Positions 18,801 to 28,946 of a stretch of 62,952 nt of DNA are shown here, piece after piece. The translations under genes were made by a program, and so were the position numbers. Under the pieces are notes generated by a model that saw nothing but the letters and a program-made list of their open reading frames with translations, was not told the origin of the DNA and made no database searches. Location of the stretch: positions 1 through 62,952 of the forward strand of contig DAHUYP010000069.1 of NCBI GenBank assembly GCA_027315105.1, in the 5' to 3' direction. The stretch comes from Gammaproteobacteria bacterium. GTDB taxonomy: Bacteria > Pseudomonadota > Gammaproteobacteria > Steroidobacterales > Steroidobacteraceae. Positions within the stretch are counted from its first letter, which is position 1. The number at the start of each line of letters is the position of its first letter.

Positions 18801-20203
18801 GAGTGCGACGGCGCTCCGGGTCGCCATTGACTCTCGGCACCCTGCAGCGGCCGGCGATAGGCATCCTCGAGTTCGCCAAACGCAATCTGCGCCGCGTAGG
18901 CGGCCTGCAGCACCGTCAAGCGCGCCTCGGTGGCCGCGATCTGTGCCGACAGCAGGCCGGCGCGATCGGCGGTACCGGCGGCCAGCGCCCGCCGCTGGGT
19001 CTGCTCCTGACGCCCGGCGATCGCGGCCACGCCTTGTGCCTCCTGCCAGGCCTGGAGCATCGGTGCCCGGGCGCTTTCCGCGCGGTCGATCTGCGCGAAG
19101 ATCTGCGCCTGCACGCTCTTGAGATGCTCACCGGCGGCCGAACGCCGCGCCAGGGCTTCGCCGATGCGCCCTTGATGACGATTGAACAGCGGCACTTCGA
19201 ACGACACCCCCAGAGCGCTCTCGTACGCGAAATCGATCAGCGGATCCTCGCGCACACCGTTGCCGCCCCAGGCATAGCCCGGCGTCAGGTGGATGTCCGG
19301 CCAGCGCCTGGCGACCTCGCTCTGCAGGCTCAGCTGCGCGAGCTCGTACTCGCGCAACGCCTGCACGATCTGCGGCCGCGCGATCAGCGCCTCGCCGCGC
19401 CAATCGCCCGACGGCGTGATCGTCAGGGCATCGATGCTCGCCCAGTCGTCCCAGCGCACCGGCACCGTGTCCAATACCGCCACCGGCACGCCGATCGCCG
19501 CGGCCAGGCGCGCGAGCGCATCCACGCCGCGCGCCTGCGACTGGCGCCAGCGCTGCTGGGCCCGCGACAGCTCCAGCTCGTCGTCCAGCAGCTCGGTGCC
19601 GGCAATATCGCCGACCTCGGCGCGTGTCCGATCGCTCGCGAGCAGCCCCTGGCGCTGTGCGATCAGTGATTCGAGCAGCGCCGTCTCATCGCGCGCTGCC
19701 ACCGCGTCGAGCAGCGCCTGTCGCAGCGCTGCGCGCACCTGCCAGATCGACTCGGCGAGCTCGGACTGCGCGATCGCCGTCTGCAATGCCGCGGCGTGCG
19801 TCGCACGGGCGCGCTCGCCCGGACGGCGCAGCAGGAAATCCATCGATAGCCCATACAGCCAGGCGGCGCTGTTAGCCGCGACGGTGGCGTATTCGGCAAA
19901 CAGATCCATGGTCGGGTTGGGGCGTTCAGCCGCGGTCCGTTCGGCCGCCACGCTGATCGCGACCCGGGCGCGTGCTTCGGCGAGCTCCGGATTGAGCTGC
20001 AGCGCGGCAGCGAGCCATTGCGAGCGGTCCCACCCGGCCGTAGGCGCTGGCAGATCGGGCGACAGCGCGTCCAATCGCCGCGCCGCAAACTGCGCCGCGG
20101 TGCTCGACGGATCCAGTGGCGCAGGCGCAGGGCTGCTGACGCAGGCGGCAAGCATTGCCCCCGCCAGAGCCGCAGGCACCCCGTAGCCGTTGATTGACCT
20201 CAT
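18797..20203 (-). CDS. TolC-family outer-membrane efflux channel lipoprotein
   Basis: A 468-residue outer-membrane factor. The lipoprotein signal MRSINGYGVPAALAGAMLAA is followed directly by the acylated Cys. Two repeats of long helices and strands follow, as in CzcC/TolC; FNRHQGRIGEALARRSAAGE is a typical conserved piece. The start at 20203 gives a clean lipobox. Upstream starts at 20233 or 20317 would fall before the predicted promoter position. It is the first gene of the efflux operon, followed by adaptor and pump. Confidence 0.85.
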   Translation of the reverse strand: MRSINGYGVPAALAGAMLAACVSSPAPAPLDPSSTAAQFAARRLDALSPDLPAPTAGWDRSQWLAAALQLNPELAEARARVAISVAAERTAAERPNPTMDLFAEYATVAANSAAWLYGLSMDFLLRRPGERARATHAAALQTAIAQSELAESIWQVRAALRQALLDAVAARDETALLESLIAQRQGLLASDRTRAEVGDIAGTELLDDELELSRAQQRWRQSQARGVDALARLAAAIGVPVAVLDTVPVRWDDWASIDALTITPSGDWRGEALIARPQIVQALREYELAQLSLQSEVARRWPDIHLTPGYAWGGNGVREDPLIDFAYESALGVSFEVPLFNRHQGRIGEALARRSAAGEHLKSVQAQIFAQIDRAESARAPMLQAWQEAQGVAAIAGRQEQTQRRALAAGTADRAGLLSAQIAATEARLTVLQAAYAAQIAFGELEDAYRRPLQGAESQWRPGAPSHS

Positions 20204-20300
20204 GAGTCGCAGCGCCCGTCCGATTCGCCGCATCGTCGCAGCCCCCGTGCGCTGCAGTATAGAGCCGCCGCGGCGGGCTCGCAGTCCCGCGCCAACAGGC

Positions 20301-20318
20301 TGTGCCAGGGCTGGCACA
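20301..20318. promoter_or_regulatory. Second copy of the xoxF palindrome, upstream of the efflux operon
   Basis: TGTGCCA-GGGC-TGGCACA is a perfect seven-base inverted repeat with a four-base spacer. Arms and spacing are identical to the site upstream of xoxF. It lies about 100 bp upstream of the TolC-like gene. A weak sigma-54-like element (GCGCACG-GGGG-CTGC, minus strand, 20252-20238) lies between, but its -24 GG is changed to CG. Confidence 0.6.
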
Positions 20319-20354
20319 TCGCGGGTCCATGGCGGCGCCGCGCCGCGGGCAGGC

Positions 20355-21107
20355 TCACTGGCCCGCGTGCCAGAGACTCAATTGTTGCAGGTCGATGCGG
20401 CTCGCATGCGGCCGCTCGACCGCCGGCCGCCAGCCCTGGGTGCAGCCGAGCGAGGGGCCGACCGCCAGTGCCCCCGGCAGGTCGGCCGACGCGAAGTAGA
20501 CGCTGCGCGAGACCACCACTGCCACGTGTGCGCCGCGGGCTGCCAGCACCCCGGCCGGCGCGTCCTCGATCGCCAGCGCTGCGTGCGCCGGCACTGCCAG
20601 CTGCGCCAGCGCCCGCAGATAAACCTGCGGCTCGGGCTTCTTTCGCGGCGCGTCTTCGGCGCAGACCACGGCGGCAAACCGCCGGCGCCAGTCCGGCCCG
20701 ATGCGCGCCTCCAGTAATGCGGTCACGTTGGCACGCGACGTGGTGGTCACGATCGCCATGCGGACCGCGGCGCGCTCGCAGTCGTCGAACAGCTGCGCCA
20801 CGCCCGGACGCAGCGCCACCGCGCCGCCGCCGATGATGGCGGCGTAGCGCTCGTTCTTCAGCCGATGGATGCGCTCGGCCAGTGCCCGGCGCCGATCCGC
20901 CCGCCGCGGCGAGCGTGCCTGGCGCTGCATGTCGTGCAACAGACGTTCGCGGCCTCCCGCGACGGCGAGCAGCTCGGCGTAGCGCGCCTCGCTCCAGCGC
21001 CACGGCACACCGAGCGCCTCGAATGCCTGGTTGAACGCGACCAGGTGGCCGTCGCGCTCGGTCTCGGCCAGCGTGCCGTCCACGTCCCACAGCAGCGCCC
21101 TGAGCAT
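20355..21107 (-). CDS. cbbY: CbbY-type HAD phosphatase
   Basis: A 250-residue haloacid-dehalogenase phosphatase. The nucleophile motif is LLWDVDGTLAETERDGH. Motif II is IVTTTSRANV, the lysine is in DAPRKKPEPQVYLRAL, and the acidic metal motif is AIEDAPAG. CbbY proteins of red-type RuBisCO operons dephosphorylate xylulose-1,5-bisphosphate, a misfire product that blocks RuBisCO. It is last in the cbb operon, 77 bp after cbbZ. The ATG at 21107 gives the standard N-terminus. Confidence 0.9.
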   Translation of the reverse strand: MLRALLWDVDGTLAETERDGHLVAFNQAFEALGVPWRWSEARYAELLAVAGGRERLLHDMQRQARSPRRADRRRALAERIHRLKNERYAAIIGGGAVALRPGVAQLFDDCERAAVRMAIVTTTSRANVTALLEARIGPDWRRRFAAVVCAEDAPRKKPEPQVYLRALAQLAVPAHAALAIEDAPAGVLAARGAHVAVVVSRSVYFASADLPGALAVGPSLGCTQGWRPAVERPHASRIDLQQLSLWHAGQ

Positions 21108-21184
21108 CAATCTATGCGCCGGCGCGCCGCCGGCGTGGTCCGGCAACCGTCGCAGGGAAATGAAGCACATGAATTGCGCCTTAT

Positions 21185-21913
21185 CTAATACGGCGTAACG
21201 GCATCGGTCAGCAACCCCGGCAGCGCATCCAGCGTGTCGACGAACGCATCGCAGGGCAGACGGCGCGGATCGGCGCCTTCGTTGTAGCCATAGGGCACGC
21301 ACACCACGGGCAGCCCCGCGGCGCGCGCGGCCTGCACGTCGTGCAGCGAGTCGCCCACCATCAGTGCCTGCGCCGGCTCGACCTGCAGCACACGGCAGGC
21401 GAACTGCAGCGGCTGCGGATCGGGCTTGCGGCGCTCGCAGCTGTCACCGCCGACCACCGTCTGGATCCACTCGCTCAGGCGCAGCCGCTGCAGCAGATCC
21501 GACGCCAGTCGCTGCTGCTTGTTCGTCACGACAGCAACGCGCAGGCCCAGCCGGTGCAGCTGGTACAGGCACTGCTCGACCCCGGGGTAGATGCGCGCCC
21601 GATGCCGATCGAGCGCCTGCAGCCGTGCGCAGTGGAAGCCGAAGCGCGCCAGCAGCGCCGCCTGAGCTTCGCGGTCCATGTCGACGCCCAGATGCAGCAG
21701 CGCGCGCGCAATCAACAGCGGCGCTCCGCGCCCGATCAGCTCTCGTACCCGGGCCGCCGGCAGCACTGCGAGCTGCTGCTCGGCCAGCGCCTGGTTCAAG
21801 GCCGCGGTGATGTCCTCGAGCGTATCGAGCAAGGTGCCGTCCAGATCGAACAGCACTGCACGCACGTCCCGGCCCCGCCATTGCGGCCGCAGCGCCGCCA
21901 CGGGGGCACTCAT
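21185..21913 (-). CDS. cbbZ: Phosphoglycolate phosphatase
   Basis: A 242-residue HAD phosphatase that removes 2-phosphoglycolate made by RuBisCO oxygenation. It has VLFDLDGTLLDTLEDI (nucleophile Asp), the TNKQQ segment of motif II, the lysine in RRKPDPQPLQ and MVGDSLHDVQAARAAG for metal binding. The cap domain suits the Gph/CbbZ group. The start codon at 21913 overlaps the stop of the short transketolase-like frame in an ATGA. It lies between cbbP and cbbY. Confidence 0.93.
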   Translation of the reverse strand: MSAPVAALRPQWRGRDVRAVLFDLDGTLLDTLEDITAALNQALAEQQLAVLPAARVRELIGRGAPLLIARALLHLGVDMDREAQAALLARFGFHCARLQALDRHRARIYPGVEQCLYQLHRLGLRVAVVTNKQQRLASDLLQRLRLSEWIQTVVGGDSCERRKPDPQPLQFACRVLQVEPAQALMVGDSLHDVQAARAAGLPVVCVPYGYNEGADPRRLPCDAFVDTLDALPGLLTDAVTPY

Positions 21914-22044
21914 CGCGGCGGCCTGCCTTGCACCAGAGTGCGCGCGCGCGCGGCGATCGCCGCGGTGGTCGGGCCGAATTCCTCGGCCAGCTGCGCTGCC
22001 GGCGAAGTCTGCTTGCAGATCCATGGTGCCGGAGGACTCCTCAT
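21910..22044 (-). pseudogene. Short frame resembling the C-terminal tail of transketolase (cbbT remnant)
   Basis: A 44-residue frame joined by ATGA overlaps to cbbP upstream and cbbZ downstream. Its second half, PAAQLAEEFGPTTAAIAARA followed by RTLV, resembles the last helix-turn of transketolases, where a short acidic/aromatic segment before FG precedes a helix rich in Ala and Arg. Transketolase genes (cbbT) commonly sit in this place in proteobacterial cbb operons. I read it as the leftover 3' end of cbbT after an in-operon deletion. It could instead be a genuine small protein, since the reading frame and couplings are intact. Confidence 0.5.
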
Positions 22045-22916
22045 CGGGCGCGCCGCTTCTGATCCATCAGGCGCAGGATCATCGGCGTGAAGATGAACTG
22101 CATCGCCAGGCCCATCTGCCCGCCGGGCACCACGATGTTGTTGGGCCGGCTCATCCACGAGTTGTGCAGCATGGACTGCAGATAGGGAAAATCGATGCCC
22201 TTGGGGTTGGCAAAGCGGATCACCACCATCGATTCATCGGCGCTGGGGATGTCGCGGGCGATGAACGGATTGCTCGTGTCCACGGTCGGCACGCGCTGAA
22301 AATTCACGTGCGTGCGGCTGAACTGCGGACAGATGTGATTCACGTAGTCGGGCATGCGCCGCAGAATCGTGTCCACCACCGCGTCCTGGCTGTAGCCGCG
22401 CTCGTGCCGATCCCGATGCAGCTTCTGGATCCACTCGAGGTTGATGATCGGCACCACGCCGACCAGCAGGTCCACGTGCCGCGCGACATCGACGTCGCCG
22501 CGCACGTAGCCGCCGTGCAGGCCTTCGTAGAACAGCAGGTCGCTGTCCGGCATGACCGGCTGCCAGTCGGTGAAAGTACCCGGCTCGCCGCCGAGCTCCT
22601 TCGCCTCGGCGGCGTCGTGCACGTAACGGCGCACCCGGCCGCCGCCGCTGGCACCGTATTCGGCAAAAGTGGCGGCCAGCTCCGCCAGCAGATTGGCGTC
22701 GGGCCCGAAGTGGCTGATCGGCGGAGCCGCGCCGCGGTCCGCCTCGAGCACGCGCTGCCGCATGTCGGCACGGTCGAAGCGATGGAAGGAATCGCCCTCG
22801 ATCACCTGCGCTCTGATGCCCTCGCGGCGAAAGATGTGCGCGAAGCTCTTCATCACGGTGGTCGTTCCGGCGCCGGATGAGCCGGTCACGGCGATGATGG
22901 GATGCAGCGTCGACAT
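22041..22916 (-). CDS. cbbP: Phosphoribulokinase
   Basis: A 291-residue kinase that makes ribulose-1,5-bisphosphate from ribulose-5-phosphate and ATP, the second signature enzyme of the Calvin cycle. P-loop IIAVTGSSGAGTTTVMK; substrate region IEGDSFHRFDRADMRQR; FYEGLHGGYVRGDVDVARHV. Length fits the proteobacterial octameric type. GGGAGG six bases before the ATG at 22916 fixes the start. It follows cbbF by 28 bp. Confidence 0.96.
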   Translation of the reverse strand: MSTLHPIIAVTGSSGAGTTTVMKSFAHIFRREGIRAQVIEGDSFHRFDRADMRQRVLEADRGAAPPISHFGPDANLLAELAATFAEYGASGGGRVRRYVHDAAEAKELGGEPGTFTDWQPVMPDSDLLFYEGLHGGYVRGDVDVARHVDLLVGVVPIINLEWIQKLHRDRHERGYSQDAVVDTILRRMPDYVNHICPQFSRTHVNFQRVPTVDTSNPFIARDIPSADESMVVIRFANPKGIDFPYLQSMLHNSWMSRPNNIVVPGGQMGLAMQFIFTPMILRLMDQKRRAR

Positions 22917-22944
22917 GGATTGCCTCCCGGGGCCCGCTGCCGGT

Positions 22945-24024
22945 TCAGGCCCGCGATTCGGGGCGGAACAGCGAGCGCTCGTTGAACAGCGGCGAGATGA
23001 ACGGCCGGTCGGTACCGCAGTCATACTCGCCGTGGTAGCGCTCGATGCGCTCGACCTCCTGGCGTGAGCCGAGAATGACCGGGACGCGCTGATGCAACGA
23101 TTCCGGCACCACGTCCAGCAGCCGCTGCCGGCCCGTGCTCGCGCGCCCGCCGGCCTGCTCCACCAGCAGGCTGATCGGATTGGCCTCGTACAGCAGGCGC
23201 AGCCGGCCGGGCTTGCGTGGATCCTTGGTGTCCTTCGGGTACATGAACACCCCGCCGCGTATCAGGATGCGGTGCACCTCCGCGACCATCGAGGCGATCC
23301 AGCGCATGTTGAAGTCGCGGCCGCGCTCGCCGCTCTTGCCGGTCTGGCATTCGGTCACGTAGCGGTGCACCGGCGGCTCCCAGAAGCGGGCATTGCTGGT
23401 GTTGATCGCAAACTCGCTGCTGTCGGCCGGGATGGTCAGGTCCTGATGCGTCAGGATGAAATTGCCGATCTCGCGATCGAGCGTGAAGCCGTGCGTGCCC
23501 TTGCCCACCGTGATGACCAGCATGGTGGCGGGGCCGTAGATCGCGTAGCCCGCCGCCGCCTGCTGCCTGCCGGGCTGCAGATAGTCGCCCGTGCGCGGGC
23601 AGTGCGCCTGGTCGTGGCGCAGCACGGAGAAGATCGTGCCGACCGAGACGTTGACGTCGGCATTCGAAGAGCCGTCGAGCGGATCGAACACCAGCAGGAA
23701 TTTGCCGCGTGCGAACTCGCCGGGTATCGCGTAGGGCTCCTCGAGCTCCTCGGAGGCCATGCCGGCCAGCAGCCCGCCCCATTCACAACTGCGCAACATC
23801 TCGTCGTTGGCCATCACGTCGAGCCTGGTTTGCCTCTCGCCCTGCACGTTCCTGGATTCGAGCGCGCCGAGCACGCCGCTGAGCGCGCCCTTGGCGGTCA
23901 TGGCCGAGATGGCCTTGACGGCCGCCGCGACATCCACCAGCAGCGCGCCGAGATCGCTCGCGCCCTCGATGCCCTCGAGCTGCTGGATCAGGAACTTCGA
24001 CAACGTGGTGCGGCCGAGATACAT
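22945..24024 (-). CDS. cbbF: Class I fructose-1,6-bisphosphatase
   Basis: A 359-residue metal-dependent phosphatase of the Calvin cycle and gluconeogenesis. Metal site: [12 protein letters not shown] and [20 protein letters not shown]. Substrate region: [20 protein letters not shown] followed by YEANP. AAGGAG precedes the ATG at 24024 at ideal spacing. It begins 12 bp after cbbX and is part of the same transcript. Confidence 0.95.
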   Translation of the reverse strand: MYLGRTTLSKFLIQQLEGIEGASDLGALLVDVAAAVKAISAMTAKGALSGVLGALESRNVQGERQTRLDVMANDEMLRSCEWGGLLAGMASEELEEPYAIPGEFARGKFLLVFDPLDGSSNADVNVSVGTIFSVLRHDQAHCPRTGDYLQPGRQQAAAGYAIYGPATMLVITVGKGTHGFTLDREIGNFILTHQDLTIPADSSEFAINTSNARFWEPPVHRYVTECQTGKSGERGRDFNMRWIASMVAEVHRILIRGGVFMYPKDTKDPRKPGRLRLLYEANPISLLVEQAGGRASTGRQRLLDVVPESLHQRVPVILGSRQEVERIERYHGEYDCGTDRPFISPLFNERSLFRPESRA

Positions 24025-24036
24025 GGTCAGGACTCC

Positions 24037-25023
24037 TTATGAACTGCTCGGTGCCGAGGCGATCTGGAACACGCGGCTGGCGCGGATGTCCGCCTCCGCG
24101 ATCGTGGTCAGGTCCTCGGCGGTCAATTCCCGGTCGCGATCGGCGAACAGGCGGCTCGCCTGGCGCAGCCGCGCGCGCTCCAGGGCGTTGCGGACGCTGC
24201 GCGCATTGGCGAAATGCGGCTGCCGCATGCGATGCTCGAGGTACTCCTCGAACGCCTCGCGCGCCCCGGCGCCGAAGCGATAGTTCTGCTGCTGCAACAG
24301 CTGCTCGGCGATCCGCAGCAGATCACCGCCGCCGTAATCCGGGAAATCCAGGTGATGCGCAATGCGCGAGCTCAAGCCGGGGTTGGAGCGGAAGAAGGTC
24401 TCCATGCGATCCTTGTAGCCGGCCAGGATCACGACCAGGTCGTCGCGCTGGTTCTCCATCACCTGCAGCAGGATCTCGATCGCTTCCTGGCCATAGTCGC
24501 GCTCGTTCTCCGGGCGATAGAGATAATAGGCCTCATCGATGAAGAGCACGCCGCCCATGGCCTTCTTCACCACTTCCTTGGTCTTTGGCGCCGTATGGCC
24601 GATGTACTGTCCCACCAGGTCATCGCGCGTCACGGCGACCAGATGACCTTTGCGCACATAGCCCAGGCGATGCAGGATCTTTGCCATGCGCATGGCTACC
24701 GTGGTCTTGCCGGTGCCGGGGTTGCCGGTGAAGGACATGTGCAGGCTGGGGGCCTGCGCCGGCAGACCGAGGCCCAGGCGCAGCTGGTCGATCACGAGCA
24801 GCGCCGCGATGTCGCGCACGCGGCCCTTGATCGGCGCCAGACCGATGAGGTCGCGCTCGAGCTCATCGATGACCCCGCCCGCCTGAGTCTGCGCCAGCAC
24901 CTGATTCACGGTGCGCGCGCCGCGTGCCGCCGCGGCGACGGCGACCGCCGCGTCCGGCGCGGCCGGCACGGCCGGCTCCAAGGGCGGCGCGGCGCCCGGA
25001 ATCGAGTAGATCGATGCGGCCAT
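24037..25023 (-). CDS. cbbX: CbbX, AAA+ activase of red-type RuBisCO
   Basis: A 328-residue ATPase that remodels inhibited form IC RuBisCO by pulling on the large-subunit C-terminus. Walker [17 protein letters not shown], pore loop [13 protein letters not shown], Walker [21 protein letters not shown], arginine-rich sensor [14 protein letters not shown]. An alanine-rich N-terminal extension of about 40 residues precedes the conserved core. The ATG at 25023 follows GAGG; a TTG nine bases upstream is less likely. Presence right after cbbS confirms a red-type enzyme. Confidence 0.95.
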   Translation of the reverse strand: MAASIYSIPGAAPPLEPAVPAAPDAAVAVAAAARGARTVNQVLAQTQAGGVIDELERDLIGLAPIKGRVRDIAALLVIDQLRLGLGLPAQAPSLHMSFTGNPGTGKTTVAMRMAKILHRLGYVRKGHLVAVTRDDLVGQYIGHTAPKTKEVVKKAMGGVLFIDEAYYLYRPENERDYGQEAIEILLQVMENQRDDLVVILAGYKDRMETFFRSNPGLSSRIAHHLDFPDYGGGDLLRIAEQLLQQQNYRFGAGAREAFEEYLEHRMRQPHFANARSVRNALERARLRQASRLFADRDRELTAEDLTTIAEADIRASRVFQIASAPSSS

Positions 25024-25056
25024 ATCGGGCAACCTCGCTCGCCGCGGCGATGCGGC

Positions 25057-25467
25057 TCAGCGCTCCTCGCGGCGCAGGGTGTAGCGGACGCGTCGGGCCG
25101 ATCCTTCCTGTCGCGCCAGCACGAAGCCGGGCTCGACCTCGGGCCGGTTGACGATCAAGCTCATCACGATGCTCTCGACGCCGCGCGTGGAATCGAACGC
25201 CATGAGCCGGACGAAGTGCTGCGGGAAGGCCTTGCGGCAATTCTGCAGCTCCATCATCACGCCGGCCGCATCCTTCAGATCGAACATCGGCATGCCGAAC
25301 ATCTCCCAGTAGGTGTTGCGGGGATGCGGATCATCCGTGAACTCGATGCTCCAGGCGTAGCCCCTGCCGAGGCCGTACTCGATCTGCAGCGAGATCTCGG
25401 TGTCCGTCAGATCGGGCAGGAAACTGAATTGGCCCTGCGTCAATCGTCCCGTGGGATTGTTCATCAT
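25057..25467 (-). CDS. cbbS: RuBisCO small subunit, red type
   Basis: A 136-residue small chain with FSFLPDLTDTEISLQIEYGL, the YWEMFGMPMFDL segment and the red-type C-terminal extension (about 30 residues after VIVNRPEVEP-like sequence) that forms the central beta-barrel of form IC/ID enzymes. Starts at tandem ATGs at 25467 and 25464. It is 28 bp after cbbL. Confidence 0.95.
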   Translation of the reverse strand: MMNNPTGRLTQGQFSFLPDLTDTEISLQIEYGLGRGYAWSIEFTDDPHPRNTYWEMFGMPMFDLKDAAGVMMELQNCRKAFPQHFVRLMAFDSTRGVESIVMSLIVNRPEVEPGFVLARQEGSARRVRYTLRREER

Positions 25468-25495
25468 GCGGTGCCGCTCCGGTGGGTGTTGGATG

Positions 25496-26989
<1,494 letters not shown>

Positions 26990-27006
26990 TCAGTTGCCTG
27001 CGATGC

Positions 27007-27039
27007 ACTGTAGGCAGGTTGATTATTCAGGTACAGTCA
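27007..27039 (-). promoter_or_regulatory. CbbR site and likely cbbL promoter
   Basis: In the 97-bp gap between cbbL and cbbR, 27027-27039 reads TGA-CTGTACC-TGA on the minus strand. This fits the TNA-N7-TNA pattern of CbbR. It overlaps a weak -35 (TGTACC) placed 17 bases from a -10-like TACAGT (27012-27007). An activator-dependent promoter for cbbL is expected here. Confidence 0.5.
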
Positions 27040-27071
27040 TTTAAAGTTACTGCGAGATTCAGAGTTCTTTA

Positions 27072-27992
27072 ATGAAGAACGCAAGCCTGCGCCAGTTGCG
27101 AGTATTTGCCTCCGTTGCCCGCCACCTGAGTTTCGTGCGCGCCGCCGAGGAGCTGGGGCTGACGCCCCCGGCCGTATCGATGCAGATCAAGGAGCTCGAG
27201 ACCGAGGTCGGCCTGCCGCTGTTCGATCGTTCCAGCCGCAAGGTCTCGCTGACGATGGTCGGCGAGTATGTGCTCGCGTATACACAGCGCGTCCTGGCCG
27301 CCATGCGCGATGCCGAGGATATGGTGGCGCGCTTCCGGGGCCTGAAGACCGGAATGCTCGACGTGGCGATGGTCAGCACCGCCAAGTATTTCCTGCCGCG
27401 CATGCTGGCGCAGTTCCGGGACGAACACCCGGGTATCGAGATCCGCCTTCAGGTCGGCAACAACCGCGAAGAGGTGGTCGACCTCATGCAGCAGGGCCGC
27501 GTGGAACTGGCGATCATGGGCCGGCCGCCCAAGCATTGGCCCACGCGCGCCGAGCCGTTCGCGATGCACCCGCACGTGCTCGTCACGTCGGTGGACCATC
27601 CGTTCGCGCGCGCGGAGAAGGTGCCCGCCAGCGCGCTGCTGAACGAAGGATTCATCGTCCGCGAGCCCGGATCCGGCACGCGCGCGGCACTCGACGAATA
27701 CATGGATGCCTATCAGATGACACCGCGAATCGTGATGCAGATGTCGAGCAATGAGGCCATCAAGCAGGCCGTCATGGCCCGCATGGGCGTGGCCCTGCTG
27801 TCACTGCACACGATAGGCCTCGAGCTCGATCACCACCTGATCGCGGCACCGGAGGCCGAGGGCCTGCCGGTGATGCGCCGCTGGCACGTGGTCAACAACC
27901 TCGCCAAGACGCTCTCGCCGGCTGCCGAAGCATTCCGTTACTTCATTCTCGAGCGCGGCGAAGCGTTCCTCGCGCAGCACTTCCACAACTGA
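27072..27992 (+). CDS. cbbR: LysR-type regulator of the Calvin-cycle operon
   Basis: A 306-residue LysR activator. The N-terminal winged helix has LRQLRVFASVARHLSFVRAA and LGLTPPAVSMQIKELE. The effector domain begins near LDVAMVSTAKYFLPRMLAQF. Strong resemblance to CbbR plus divergent placement next to cbbL make the assignment firm. Such proteins sense RuBP, PEP or NADPH and switch on the cbb operon, and usually repress their own gene. Only a weak ribosome-binding site precedes the ATG. Confidence 0.95.
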   Translation: MKNASLRQLRVFASVARHLSFVRAAEELGLTPPAVSMQIKELETEVGLPLFDRSSRKVSLTMVGEYVLAYTQRVLAAMRDAEDMVARFRGLKTGMLDVAMVSTAKYFLPRMLAQFRDEHPGIEIRLQVGNNREEVVDLMQQGRVELAIMGRPPKHWPTRAEPFAMHPHVLVTSVDHPFARAEKVPASALLNEGFIVREPGSGTRAALDEYMDAYQMTPRIVMQMSSNEAIKQAVMARMGVALLSLHTIGLELDHHLIAAPEAEGLPVMRRWHVVNNLAKTLSPAAEAFRYFILERGEAFLAQHFHN

Positions 27993-28022
27993 CGAGCGGC
28001 GTCACGGCTGCGCCGGCGGCGA

Positions 28023-28688
28023 TCACAGCACTCTTTGCAGGAAGGCGGCGACCGCCGCGATCTCCTGCGCACAGACTTCGTGTGCCATACGATAGCGATG
28101 CCACTCGACGGCGTAGCCCGACGCGCCGAGCAATGCCTGCGTCTGCTCGCCAAGCTGCAGCGCGACCACCGGATCGAACACGCCGTGCGCCATGAAGATC
28201 GGTGTCGCCTGATTCGCGGCTTGCCGTTCGGCCGCGAAGCTCGACGCCAACGGCAGGTAACACGACAGGCCGATCATTCCGGCAAGCTTCTGCGGCGAGC
28301 GCGTGCCGGTGAACAGGGCCATCGCCCCGCCTTGGGAGAATCCGGCCAGCACGATGCGCTCGCTCGCCACGCCGCGCTCGTGCTCGCGGCCGATGAGTTC
28401 CCGGATTGCAGCCTCCGATCCCCGTATGCCACCCTCATCCTGCACCGCCGTCCGATCCAGTCCAGCGATGTCGTACCAGGCCCGGATGCGCGCGCCGCCG
28501 GCAATGGTGACGGGCCGCACGGGGGCGTGCGGAAACACGAAGCGCAGGGCGCGGGCCCGCGCTGGCACGAGATCGGGCACTGCCGGGGCGAAATCATGGC
28601 CGTCGGCACCCAGACCGTGCAGCCAGATGACGGTGCCGGCGGGCTCGGGGCCGGTCTCTATGTCAACGGTTTCCAGTGACACGGGCAT
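28023..28688 (-). CDS. Carboxylesterase / phospholipase-type alpha/beta hydrolase
   Basis: A 221-residue cytosolic serine esterase. Oxyanion segment TVIWLHGLGADGHDF, nucleophile elbow VLAGFSQGGAMALF, acid in MAHGVFDPVV and catalytic His in RMAHEVC. The order and spacing match the short carboxylesterase/acyl-protein-thioesterase family. A far upstream TTG at 28706 would add six residues; the ATG at 28688 is preferred. It converges on cbbR and is not part of that operon. It is not the usual S-formylglutathione hydrolase family, so a role in formaldehyde metabolism is only a possibility. Confidence 0.88.
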   Translation of the reverse strand: MPVSLETVDIETGPEPAGTVIWLHGLGADGHDFAPAVPDLVPARARALRFVFPHAPVRPVTIAGGARIRAWYDIAGLDRTAVQDEGGIRGSEAAIRELIGREHERGVASERIVLAGFSQGGAMALFTGTRSPQKLAGMIGLSCYLPLASSFAAERQAANQATPIFMAHGVFDPVVALQLGEQTQALLGASGYAVEWHRYRMAHEVCAQEIAAVAAFLQRVL

Positions 28689-28946
28689 CTTCGACCGGTT
28701 GACCAATGGCGCCGCCTCCTGTGCAGGGCGTTACTCCGTGAACCTGGGCGTGGCGGGCAGGGTCGATCCGGGCGCATGCGCTGCGCCCTCATTGTACGCC
28801 GGGAGCGCCGGGCGGCCGGCGCCGCGGTCGATGGGTTATCATCGTCCGCGGCGGTCTGCCGCCGGACTGCTTGCACGTGCCCGCCGTCGCGGCGCCGTAC
28901 CCCTGCCCGCCGCGCATCGCGGCGGGCCATGCTCGACACGGAACAC

